This document shows, piece by piece, positions 1 to 10,800 of a stretch of DNA of 64,000 nt. Location of the stretch: NCBI GenBank assembly GCA_030144725.1, contig JASKMD010000007.1, positions 6,155,699 to 6,219,698 of the forward strand. The letters are read 5' to 3'. Position 1 is the first letter of the stretch, and each line of letters starts with the position of its first letter. The notes beneath the pieces are model-generated. The model saw nothing but the letters and a program-made list of their open reading frames with translations. It did not search any database and was not told the origin of the DNA. Origin of the DNA: Haematococcus lacustris (Eukaryota > Chlorophyta > Chlorophyceae > Chlamydomonadales > Haematococcaceae). The position numbers were made by a program, and so were the translations under genes.

Positions 1-847
1 CCACCAGCAGCTTGCCTGACTTCCAGGACATGGGCTGGTGTGGACTGCCCGGCATCCTCCAGCCACCACCGCAGCACCTCATCCACCTTCCTCATGTCGC
101 TGGGCCGGGGCACCTGCATCCAGGGGTACCTGGGCAGCAGCAGCCAGGCCAGCAGCCAGCTCATGCCGTAACGTATCAGCCGTAAGGCAGGGGGTGTAGG
201 CAAGGCGTCACTGCCTGCCCACCTGCCGTCCAGGATGTGCTCGATGGTGGTCTTGAAGCGCGCCTCCACCTGGTTGCCCTTGTCCCACAGCAGGTTGTAC
301 CACACGTCAAACAGCACTGCGTACAAGGAAACAAAGCAGCGTCTGACGTGCATGGGCTGTTGGCACTGGTCAGGGCGCTGCCACCACCTCATGACGCTCA
401 CACTGCATGTCTGTGGGGCTGGCGGGGTCAACCTCAGCGGCCAGGGCCAGCAGCACCATGTTGCGAGCAATGATGCTGGGGTTGTGGTCATTGGCATGCA
501 GCTCTAGATATGAGCAGCTGCTGGCCTTGGCTGTGGGGTCTGGGGTAGCAGTGGCTGATGAGCTAGGCGGGCTGAGTGAGCCCAGCGTCAGCAGCACGTT
601 GCGGGGGTCGCCACAGGCCAGGGACAGCACGCGGCAGTGGCCCGAGGTGTCGATGGCGAAGGGATGAGGACCCAGCCAGCTTACAGCCTGTGCAAGCACA
701 TGCGGCGTCCCGCTCCAGGTGGGTCCAGCACAGCACCGTAGCGCAGTGCGGCATGGCTTACACCTGTCGCACCTTGGTGTCGCCAATCGGGCAGTACACA
801 CCATCAAGCTCAGTCAGGATGCGGCGGGCGAGCGGAATGCTGCTCAT
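1..847 (-). CDS. DUF4470-domain protein, 3' end missing (partial)
   Basis: The first coding exon probably starts at the ATG at 847 and carries a YCPIGDTK segment (about 790-770). The next exon (about 715-480) reads ACGDPRNVLLTLG and then ELHANDHNPSIIARNMVLL. That order (YPIGN-like, GDxRN, NDxxPxIxARNxxLL) is the recalled signature of DUF4470, found in dynein assembly factor 3-like proteins and in MYND-associated proteins. A further exon (about 340-1) encodes VWYNLLWDKGNQVEARF and a Trp-rich stretch and runs off the left edge, so the C-terminus is unknown. No MYND finger or SET domain is visible in the part present. The function of the domain is not established, and calling it DNAAF3 would go beyond the data. 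Confidence 0.7.
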
Positions 848-2303
848 AGCATCGACCTGGCTTACAGCTTCCAGCTGTGGGCAAAACCAGCTGTTGCGGC
901 TTGCACGGCATGGCATGGCAACACGAACATGCAACTCCACAATTGGGACCTTGAAAAGCTGTCGTTGCCCACCTCGAAACCACAAACTACGCATTCTAGC
1001 GTCTCCTCTTGTTGGTATGCACCCAAGTTTCTATCATTGTCCAGTGCATCCTCCACCCAACCCTTCTATACCCCAACCCAGTGTGCCTGGCCCCTGCAAG
1101 CTCCATGCCCTTGCCTGGCCCAGCCTTCTTCTGACCTGCCTAGGTGTTGATCATGAGCATGCTGCCTGGTTGGGGTGCCAGGCACTCTTGCACGAAGTGC
1201 TGCACAAGGACCTTGAGCTCAGAGCTGCGGGTGGGGAGGGAGGGCGGGGAGGGAAGGGGGAGAGATGTGCCACTACCGGGTATGCACCCAGCCTCATACA
1301 GGGCATTGTGTTTGACAACACACCAGCAATTGATACATCATGGTTATGATGGTTATACATTGATACAGAGAAGCTGCGGTCACTCGAACAGTATTACATA
1401 CTGTATTCCTGTGTCATACACTGTATCGGCGCAGGCCTGCATGCAGCTCGTGCACGACACCATGCCAATAATGCCATTGTGCCGTCAACTGCAGGTAATA
1501 TGCTCCAATAAATTTGTCCCCCGCCATTGGCCCCTTGGCCATTGGCCATTGGCGGGGGTGACCTTCCTTCCTAGCGCCCCGTGGCAGCTGCCTGTTCTTT
1601 TGTTTTGTCTGGCACAAGGCTGGCTGCATGCTTGTCATTAATCCTTCTTCATGAGCACAGGCCCGACACCCATGCTAAACGCCAACATCCTGTACTGGCT
1701 GGGTGCCAGTGTAGTCAGTGTATGAATGGCTGGACCACTCCACACAGCACGGCCTGCAGGCTCAAGTACAGTGGCTGCATGTACTGCATGACCCCACATC
1801 ATTTGTCACATTCCATTCAATGTGACTATTCATTAGCATGGCCAGCAACCTCCTCGTCCGCCAGCAATGTCAACTTCAGTGAACCCCAGCTAAGTCAATG
1901 ACAAGCCGCTCAATGAAGCCGCCAGCAGAGGCTCCACCGCCCCTTGGATCTCCATCAAGCTTCCGCAAACCTGGTCAACATCACAGTCAAACACACACAC
2001 ACATAACACTGTTTTGTCGCACCACATGGATTCTTTGACCTGCTAGCTGCAGTGGATGTTCAGGCTGCACTGATAGGAGCACCACTGTGTTGCACATTGT
2101 CCTATGGCATGAACTGATGTTGAGGGTTGGCATGCATGCAGCTGAGCCAAGCAGCACATTGCATGCTTCCAAAGGCACACCTCAACATTCAACTTCCAAT
2201 GGCACACAGGTTTTTTACTGCACAACATGCTACTCTGCATTCCTCCCATTCACCCCACCCCAGCACCCCCTTCATGTCACATCATGACTTCAATGCCTAA
2301 AGC
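848..2303. other. intergenic stretch between DUF4470 gene and UTP15
   Basis: No exon with recognisable protein similarity was found here on either strand. It should hold the promoter of the DUF4470 gene and the 3' end of UTP15. A small tandem of CCATTGG words lies at 1523-1555 (CCAAT-box-like on the minus strand, possibly promoter-related). The open frames here are short and lack domain motifs. Confidence 0.5.
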
Positions 2304-5300
2304 TCATGCATGCACCCATGTGATTAAGCCCATGCGTTGCGCCTCCCATGGCTGCAAAAGCAGCAGCAGCAGCAGCAGCGACTGCCATGGACTGCTCTCA
2401 CAGCTACACCCTCCCACTGCCTGACCTCCCACTGCTAGCCTACAGCCCTACCTTACAACCTGCTTCACCCCAACTTGACTCCCTACTGACGGTCCTAATG
2501 GTACACCCCAACCCACCCTGCCAGCCCCTACCCACCCTGCCCAATCCTCCCCAACCCTGCCTGCCTGCCTGCCTGCCCCAACCCACCCGCGGTTCCCCCA
2601 CCTTGATCTCTTCTGCGAGCCTGACCCTCAGTGCCTCCAGCCGGCCATCCACCTCCGCACTCACTCCAATGACGCAAGCATAGGCGTCCAGCACCCAGTG
2701 GGCCATGATGCAGCACAGGGCACTATGCCGGGGGTTGGCCACATGGCGCACCAGGAACTGCAGCAGGGGCATCAGCCCCACTGCATCACGCCCACCCAAG
2801 GCCTGCATGCAGTAGACACGCACAGCAGTGCAGCAGTACAGAGATGGCAGTACAGAATAACTGCAGCGGACATGGTGGCAGCTGATGGGACTGGAGTTTC
2901 GTGTGGTCTCACAACCCCCAGGCTGGCTCTGCCCCTGCTTCAGGCTCTGGCCCTTCCCCTGCTCCCTGTCCTTTGAATCCGCCCCAGTCTGGTTGCTGCG
3001 GGTCCAGGGAAGCGCACCTGGGGCAGACAGCCACGTGCTATGCACTCCTCTACCACGCTTGCCACCACCTCAGGCCGCTGTGTGGCCAGTGCTGCTGTCA
3101 GGGCGTCACGGTGCCTGCAAGGGGAGGTCACACAGCAGCCGCCAGCCATCAACAGCCGGCAGGGCAGCTTGCCATGCCTGAGGCGAAGCTCCTGACCTTG
3201 AGCCATACTGCGTCTCAGCAGTGGTTATTGGTAAGGGAAGGAGAAGTAATAATAATGATAATCAACAATATTGATAATGATGAAGATGAAGATAACAATA
3301 GTCAGATCTGTGCAGGGGGGCGGCTGGGATGGGAGGGTTTGGCAGGTAGAGAACAGGCAGGCCATGGAAGGAGGCCGGGCAGCACATGCAGGCCAGTGTG
3401 AGTGTGAGTGTGAGTGTGAGTGTCAGGGTCGATATGTGCCATGTGTGATAGACCAGTGTATGGAGTGCCCTGCAACAGACCCTCACCGAAACTGCTTTAG
3501 AAGCTTGTCATACGTGCCCAGTTTCACACGTCGCTGGGATTGCACAACGTGGTCACTTGCAGCTGCTCGCTCACTTTGGCCCCTGATAAAGTACCTGTGG
3601 CCATAGACATGGCACACAGCATTCAAGGAAAGGCACACAACATCGGAGAAAGGCACACAGCATCAAAGAAAGACGCAGTAGAGATTCAGTCAGCAGGTGG
3701 GTTGACAAGGTGTGAGAGGGGTGTTAGGTGCAAGGGTTCTTAGTGACTGGTGCAAGGCAGTGGGTGTGTGACACAGTGTGAGGTGACAGAAGGTAATGCC
3801 AGTACATGAGCAGGTGCATAACAAGTGATGGTGCTAGTGAAGTAATGTGGTCCTGACCCACCACTGCACACAGGCTGCGGCATGAGCCAGAAAAAGATAC
3901 TGAGCATGAAGCAAATCATGTCAGGTTGATGAGCATGTGCTGTGCAACAACGCCATAATGATAGCAAGCTAAGGTGCAGCCAGTGGTATCTAGTGTGTGA
4001 GGGGTCTGAGGTCTGAGGTTTACTGGCCCAAGACAAGGCCTTGACTTGAGGTCGACACCGACAGGATGAGGTGCAGCCAATAGTTTTTGGGTGTGGGAGC
4101 AATTTAATGTCTGAGGTCTGAGGTCTGAGGTTTAACAGGTCACGGGGCTGACCTGAAGTTGGCTGCGGTGAGCCGGGGCTTGTAGTGCTGCCTGCGCAGT
4201 GGCTGGTTGCCTAGGCCAGCAGCCAGCGACCTGCGCTGGTCATGCTTGCGGATGTTCACCGACCCGTCGGCCATGCCCACAACAAGCGTGGCGCAGTCAG
4301 GGCTGATGCCCAGGGAGGTCACAGGGCCAGGGTAGAGTGAGGCATGAGTGACTTTGAACCCATCCATCTCAATGACCTGAGGAGCAGGCCATCAGGGAGG
4401 CAGGTAGAATTAGCAACGGTCTGATAGGCTTGTCAACACAAGCCTCATGTGCCCCTGCCCCTGCCCCTGCCCCTGCCCCTGGCCCTGGCCCTGGCCCTGG
4501 CCCTGGCCCTGGCCCTGCCCTGCCCTGCTCGTATCACAGCGCTACACCTTGCCTCTGCCCCTGCCCCTGCCCCTGCCTATGCTCCAGCGCCACACCTCAC
4601 CACCAAGCTACGCTGGGCCCCCCACCCTGAGGCTCTTCTGGCCCCACCTTGACATGGCCATCCAAGGAGCCTGCCAACAGGCGCGGCGCCGCAGAGCTGC
4701 TGGGCACAGCGGCAGCGGCTATGCGCACACACGACACCGTCTTCTGGAAGTTGGCCAGGCGGTGCAGCAGGCGGCCCCCACCCACCAGGTCCCACACACA
4801 CAGGCTGTTGCCGCCTGCTGACACCAGCAGCGACCCTACAACGCATGGACAAGGCAAACAGCAGGGCTGAGAGGGGAGGGTGGGTGGCAGGTCTATCTAG
4901 ATTAGAGGCTGGAAATGGCCGCTTTGCCCAAGGAAGGCGCGTAGTTCAACTAAGGTCAAGCTATATCTTTGAGGGTAATAACCTAACCATGCCATTTGAG
5001 CTGTAAATTGTGCATATAGGCAAATGGAAAACAATACTGGTATGTACCTATCAGTCTTAGTTAACGAAGACACCCCAGGTGGACAGTCCACATGCCTCTT
5101 CCTCATGGTGTGCAGATACTAGCCTCGTGTGCTGTCAATGCTACCATGGCTGAGTCATGATGGTCCCCTTCCCACGTCCCATGACGCTATAAAGTACTAT
5201 CCGTTCCAGACAGCTCACGCGAGCGATAGCATGCCAACCCATGGCACTTGGATTTGCATGTGGAAAACAGTGAGATACAAACGGGTGCACATGCAGCCCC

Positions 5301-7315
5301 AGGTAAGGGAGGACCCCATGGCAGCGGTTGAGGTGCCATGCGTGGGAGTGGCGTATGACAGCAAGTGGGAGGAGCAGCAGAAGCAGGAGGACAGGAGGGG
5401 CAGGAGGGGCAGGAGGGGCAGGAGGGGCAGGAGGAGCAGGAGGGGCAGGAGGGGCAGGAGGGGCAGGAGGGGCAGGAGGAGCAGGAGGGGCAGGAGGGGC
5501 AGGAGGAGCAGGAGGGGCAGGAGGGGCAGGAGGAGCAGGAGGGGCAGGAGGGGCAGGAGGGGCAGGAGGGGCAGGAGGAGCAGGAGGGGCAGGAGGGGCA
5601 GGAGGGGCAGGAGGAGCAGGAGGGGCAGGAGGGGCAAGAGGGGCAGGAGGAGCAGGAGGGGCAGCAAGTGAGACCTCTTCACCTGCGGGGAAGAAAGCCA
5701 GGTCCTCTACTGGGGCACCATGGTCCAGAGCTAACACTGCTCCAGCTCCAGGGGCACGCACATCCCACAGCCTCACACAGTGGTCATAGCCACCTGTGGC
5801 CCAGGTGCAGGCGTCCGCAGGGCTGACAGAGGCGCTGCGCACGTAGTCTGTGTGGCCTTCAAATCTGAGGCAGTGAAAGCGGAGGAGAGCAGGGAGTGGA
5901 AGGCCTCCAACTTCAACCCAGAGAGAACATGGCCCAGGGGTACGTCCTGCCCCTGCCCCTGCCCCTGCCCCTGCCCCTGCCCCTGCCCCTGCCCCTGCCC
6001 CTGCCCCTGCCCCTGCCCCTGTCCCACCTGCACACTTGCTCTCCAGCAGTGACATCCCACCAGCGGACAGTGACATCATCGCTGCCGCTGAGCACATGCA
6101 GCTTGTCAGGCGACCAGCGGGCCACATGGGTGGGTCGTTTATGCGCCTTCAACTGGCGCAGCATCGCACGGCTGCCACTGTCAAACACCTGCGGCGGCAG
6201 AATAGGGCTACTGCTGCCAAGAAGCTTCACAGGTGCACACCGGCAGGGAATGCTGTCCCTGTAACGTATGCTGCAGGCACTGAAAGCATGAGACATTTAG
6301 AGAGGTACCCAGTCTACAGCACATCAGTTCAGCGTGCTTCAGCCTCCACACTATAGGCTGCTGCCTGGCATCTGCCGCTACAAGCTGTCACCACCTCCAT
6401 CCAGAACTAGGCTGTGGGAGCAGGTAAGGCAATGGGCGCAGGCCAGGCACCTGCCACTTCTTGCTACTGCCACTGCAGCTCCTCTTTATCCACATGCTTC
6501 ACAGAAGCCAACTTGCTGCTGTGCAGCTACAGCTACTACTCTGGCTGTAGCTGCTCCTCCCCACAGCAGCTGCTCCTTCTGCTGCAGGTGCTCTTTCTGC
6601 TGTGTCTGCTCTGGACGTTGCTGGCCAACTTGAGCCCTGCATGAGGTCAGGCAATCCATGCGTTCATGCGGCATACCTTCACCACGCCGTCCTGGCCTCC
6701 TGCAACCAGGAGCTTGCCATCAGAGCGGAAGCTGCCGCTGTAGGCAGTGTCCTTAAATCGACCAAAGGTGCGGCCTACCTGGCGGCTGTGGCCATTATAC
6801 ACAACCACCTGCAACCAACATTCATGCAGAGTCAGCCAACTAACTCACATGCGTGAGTCATTAGGCTGCTGAGGAGTAACCATGACTGCAGCAACCTGGA
6901 CCGCTCAATTGTGGTTAGCAGGGTGAGAGCAGGGACGGGTAGTAGACTTGCCATGGCTGCCCTAACATCCCTGCATGGCGTTCATTATGCAGCGCTGCTG
7001 ACAACCCAGCACCATGGGCACACGCTTGCTGCTCTCACCCTGGTCGCGGCAGTGACAGCAAAGTTGTAAGGGTACACTTGGCAGAAATCTATGTGGGACA
7101 CCGGTCCAAACTGCAGCCAGGTGGCAGACTAGACAAGCTGGAATGGGCAGTGTGTAGAGCAAGGTGGGTTTAGCTGGGATCCTCAGCAGTACCTGCTTGA
7201 CCACGCTAGGGGTCTTAAACCGACGCCAGTAGCGCCCTTCAGCGGTCTCTCGTAGAGAGCGAGCTGGGTATTGTTTGATTTCCAAAGCCTGGTAGCTGCC
7301 AGGCTCGTACTCCAT
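2304..7315 (-). CDS. UTP15: UTP15, WD40 subunit of the SSU processome
   Basis: UTP15 belongs to the t-UTP/UtpA complex, which starts small-subunit processome assembly on pre-rRNA in the nucleolus. Exons read in order from the ATG at 7315: YWRRFKTPSVVKQ; FGPVSHIDFCQVYPYNFAVT (about 7110); GRFKDTAYSGSFRSDGKLLV (about 6750); SPDKLHVLSGSDDVTVRWWD (about 6100); FEGHTDYVRS and GGYDHCVRLWDVR (about 5860-5690); GSLLVSAGGNSLCVWDL (about 4825); LVVGMADGSVNIRKH (about 4270); KLGTYDKLLKQFR (about 3510); a helical C-terminal domain (3160-3018 and 2815-2605). This matches UTP15 domain order along its length: N-terminal segment, WD repeats, then the UTP15 C-terminal domain. Phases at the junctions I checked are consistent. 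The last exon (2358-2304, ending WVHA) is the least certain. Several introns carry minisatellites. Confidence 0.9.
3396..3424. repeat. (GTGTGA)n short tandem repeat
   Basis: About five hexamer units, inside a UTP15 intron. Confidence 0.85.
4449..4527. repeat. (CCCCTG)n/(CCCTGG)n hexamer array
   Basis: Runs of CCCCTG grade into CCCTGG units within a UTP15 intron between two WD40 exons. It generates Pro/Leu open frames that should not be called genes. The same hexamer returns at 5946-6022 and 13735-13911. Confidence 0.95.
5388..5665. repeat. 9-bp GGAGGGGCA minisatellite in a UTP15 intron
   Basis: About thirty copies of GGAGGGGCA with GGAGGAGCA variants. The splice donor right after the WD40 exon at about 5684 and the acceptor at about 4826 place the array in an intron. 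The unit length is a multiple of three, so all frames stay open and mimic collagen-like Gly-Ala or Pro-Ala proteins. Confidence 0.95.
5946..6022. repeat. (CCCCTG)n hexamer array
   Basis: About thirteen near-perfect units in the UTP15 intron between two WD40-repeat exons. Confidence 0.95.
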
Positions 7316-7870
7316 CTGCCTTGTCGAAGCCGGGTGGCCTCACCGGGGCGGCTGCAACTACTCAAAGATACCCATACGCCCATTTATTTCTGCGCATGGT
7401 GGGCCGCCACGCGAGAATGCGAGCGCGAACTTTGCGGCTAAGCGTCAATGATTTGCTGCGAGTTTCAGCGGCGTGGCGTTCAGCACTTCAAACGCTTTGT
7501 GCTTATTTTGTTGCTACATTGGTGACCCAGGTAAGTCGACAATTTGTGGGTTCCCATGTCATGGTCCAAGTAATGCAAGCACTGCAAGCATACCGAAGCA
7601 TAGCGAAATGGCCATGCTGCGTGTTACCTTCACTACATCTCATACTGTTAGAGCCGCAATTGTCAACTGAGTGCACCCTTCTATACTCGTGAGTTCCAGT
7701 GATGTGGTGATGTGCCATAGCTGCAGCTATGAACAATTAGAAAGGATGCAGTCTTGACCCGTCTAGTTTATAGCTCAAGACAATGCCTCCGATCAGTGTG
7801 ACGCCGCGTAGTAATCGTCACTTCTTTTTACTATCCTGCGTGCCCTCTAGCTACTTAGCCCTGTGCCAAC
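7316..7870. promoter_or_regulatory. divergent upstream region of UTP15 and the hydrolase
   Basis: The start of UTP15 (minus, 7315) and the likely start of the hydrolase (plus, 7871) lie about 555 bp apart and point away from each other, so this segment should hold both promoters. I recognise no specific factor site. Placement is inferred from the flanking genes only. Confidence 0.5.
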
Positions 7871-10800
7871 GTGATGTTGCAGCAATGCCATCAAAAGGGT
7901 CTGTGCTGCCCATTGCGGAAGAGCGGGGTTTTCATGAGATGTCCGCACAGGCTCACAGTGGCGACGAGTGGTGTGACGACAGCCGCTGGCAGTACTAGCC
8001 GAGCCTCCACAAGTGGCGGGCGAGCGGAGACAATGTCCGCCTACCCCAGTTTTATGCCTCCCCCTATCTTAGACATCTCGGACCCTTACTGTCACGCCAT
8101 GGCAAAGCAGGTACAAAGCAGCATACCAGCTCAGACAAAAGTATACGACACCCCCACAATTACACCCACCTGCCCCCCTTCTCCTTCGCTTCCCTTTGCT
8201 GGCGCTGACCTGCAGATGCGCCGAGTGCCTGTCAACATGCCTGGCCAAAGCTTCACTCCTCTGCGCACAGCCGTTGTTGGGCCCACTGGGCCTGAGCTGG
8301 ACGCAGCTGGCGTGGCCCCTGACGCCCCTGTGTTGCTGCTGCTTCACAGGTGCTGGACAGCACCCAGCACGATCAGCCCCCTTGTCCCTCACTCCATTTG
8401 AGCCGGATCACTAGGGACCACTAGCACTACCACCAGCCACATGTCATGGGCATCATCATCACAACAACCACCACCAGCAGCAGCAACAGCAGTAGCAGCA
8501 GCGCCGTCACTAATGTAGCGGAGCTTCTGTTGCCTTTGCAGTTTTGACAGCAGCAGCCTGGAGTGGCGGCGGCTGTACCCACTGCTGCAGCAGCGCGCGG
8601 TAGGGTCCACTTAGGAGCGGTAGGCCTTGGCGTGCAGCTGTAGGGGCTGACTGTGACGGCCCTTCATGCAGCTTCGGTCCACAGCTAGGCCCCTGGTGCT
8701 GCTATCCCCCTGCTCCCCTCCCTGTGACCCCGTGGGTGCTGCAGCTGAGCGTGCTAGATGCAGGCGATACAGAACAAGGCATGTTGACATCGAATGCCTG
8801 TGGCACGGTGTTTCTCACACTGTCTGTGGTCATCACACCACCCCTACTCTTGGCCAGACCCGCACCCCTGATCTGGCATCCCCCTGCCCTCTGCCCCACC
8901 CCTGCCCCTGATCTTCCACCTTGTGGCTCCCTAGTCTACCCTTGACACCGCTGCCTCGCTTGCCCTGGCCCTGCCCCTGTCCATGCAGGGGTTGCCTGTT
9001 GTGGCCGTGGACCTGCTGGGCTGGGGCTTCACTGACCATGCAGCCTGGCAGCGGCACCCCCGTCTGCCTGTGACCCCTGCCCTCAAGTGCGACCACCTGG
9101 AGGCCTTCAGGCAGCAGCACCTGGGGGGCCGACCTCTGGTCCTGGCGGGCACCTCCCTGGGTGGCACCATTGCAGCAGACTTTGCCATACAGCACCCACA
9201 GGCAGGCATTGGCATGGCATCTGCTGGCAGGGGGAGGGAGGAGGGAGGAGGGAGGAGGGAGGAGGGAGGAGGGAGGAGGGAGGAGGGAGGAGGGAGGAGG
9301 GAGGAGGGAGGAGGGAGGAGGGAGGAGGGAGGAGGGAGGAGGGAGGAGGGAGGAGGGAGGAGGGAGGAGGGAGGAGGGAGGAGGTTTGGGCCAGGGCAAA
9401 CATTAGGGGTTAGAACCCCTCAAGCTAGAGGAGGACATGAGAGGTGGGGCTAGTGCATGGGTTTGTCCAGAGCACTGATGCTGCTGCCGATGATGGCAGA
9501 CGGTGGTGGTGGTGGTGGTGGTGGTGGTGGCGGTGGTGGTATTGGTGATGGGTGGTATGCATTAGTCTTGACAGAGCGTGTGAAGCTGCCCTCCCACAAA
9601 CCTCAGATCTCGTCGAGCTAGTCCTGCTGTGGCTGTGCCTGCAGGCTGTGCAGCGGCTGGTGCTCATCAGTGCCCAGGGCTTCACTGAGGGCGTGCCGCC
9701 AGCCCCTTGGCCCCTCGCAGCGCTGGGCGTGGCGCTGCTGAGGACTGTGTGGCTGCGCAGCAGAGCCAACCAGGTGCCTGGGGCGGCAGCAGCAGTGGCA
9801 GTGAGACCGGTAGGAAAGCAAGGACCAGGTGCAGGGTGCAGATTAGAGTAGAGGGAGTTTGCTTGGGATGGGTATGGGACAGGTCAGCAGGTCGTACAGG
9901 CAGGTCATGCAGGCTGCACAGAGGCTGGCCATTGCAGCTGGAACTTCAGCCGGGGTATGATTTGCCCCTCATGGCAGGGTGTGACCTCACAGCAGGGTGT
10001 GACCCTCACAGCAGCAGGGTGTGAGGCTGACGGCTGTGGGTTCAGGCTGTGGCCGACATGCAGGGCATGCAACCAAGCGCTCTGCAGAGGCAAGCTGCAG
10101 CCTCCCCTGACTCCTCCCCAGCTGCCTCTCTCCCTTGTTGGGTGAAGTCACCACATGCCTTTCAACATACCCTCTGTCCTCGTGAGGAGTCGATTCAGGG
10201 ATGGTAGCGGGGTGAAGGCTGTGTTCCTGCACTGCCTGCAGCTGGCTTACCACGACAAGGCGACATGGGCCACGGATGATGCCTGGCGAGTGGGACGCCT
10301 GAACACCTTCCTGCCTGGTGAGCGGCCTGGGGCCTGCTCCTGCTGCCGCTGCCGCCTCTGTTGCTCACCTATGTGTGCCACAGCCTTGCCTTGCATCCCA
10401 CAGCTAAGATTGATGGCAGCTGCACAAATGATGTACCACTGTCACCGCAAGGAATGTGAGTGTATGCGTGAGTTTTTAAACAAGATGTACAGGATGAGAA
10501 TGTTTTAGATGTTATGGTAGTTAATGATGCAGATGGCATACTCTACACAATGGTGCTCACTGGAATCTGAACTGCTTGTGCCAAGGTTGAGGTCGTGTGA
10601 GAGAATGGGTCCTCCATAGTGTGATAGAGTGGGTGTGTGAGCTGCAGCTGTTGCCTTGTGAGGCACAGTGGGGTCGACCCTGGTGCACAGGCTGGTTTGA
10701 GGCCAACGTCGCCTTCATCCAGTCAGGGGGCTACTTCATGCCAGAGCAGCGCATCCAGCAGGTACGGCCGGAGCTTTGAAACCATTGAAAAGAACAAAAA

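Noticed and set aside
1..847. Naming the first gene DNAAF3
   Set aside because: DUF4470 occurs in several protein types and the C-terminal part needed to tell them apart is outside the window.
5141..6127. Collagen-like, Pro-Ala-rich or Leu-rich proteins of 150-330 residues
   Set aside because: They are readings of the GGAGGGGCA and CCCCTG arrays in UTP15 introns; the real WD40 exons and splice sites lie on either side.
8833..9453. GGGRREE-repeat protein and its Ser/Leu/Pro antisense
   Set aside because: Product of the GGAGGGA array in an intron after the GTSLGG exon.
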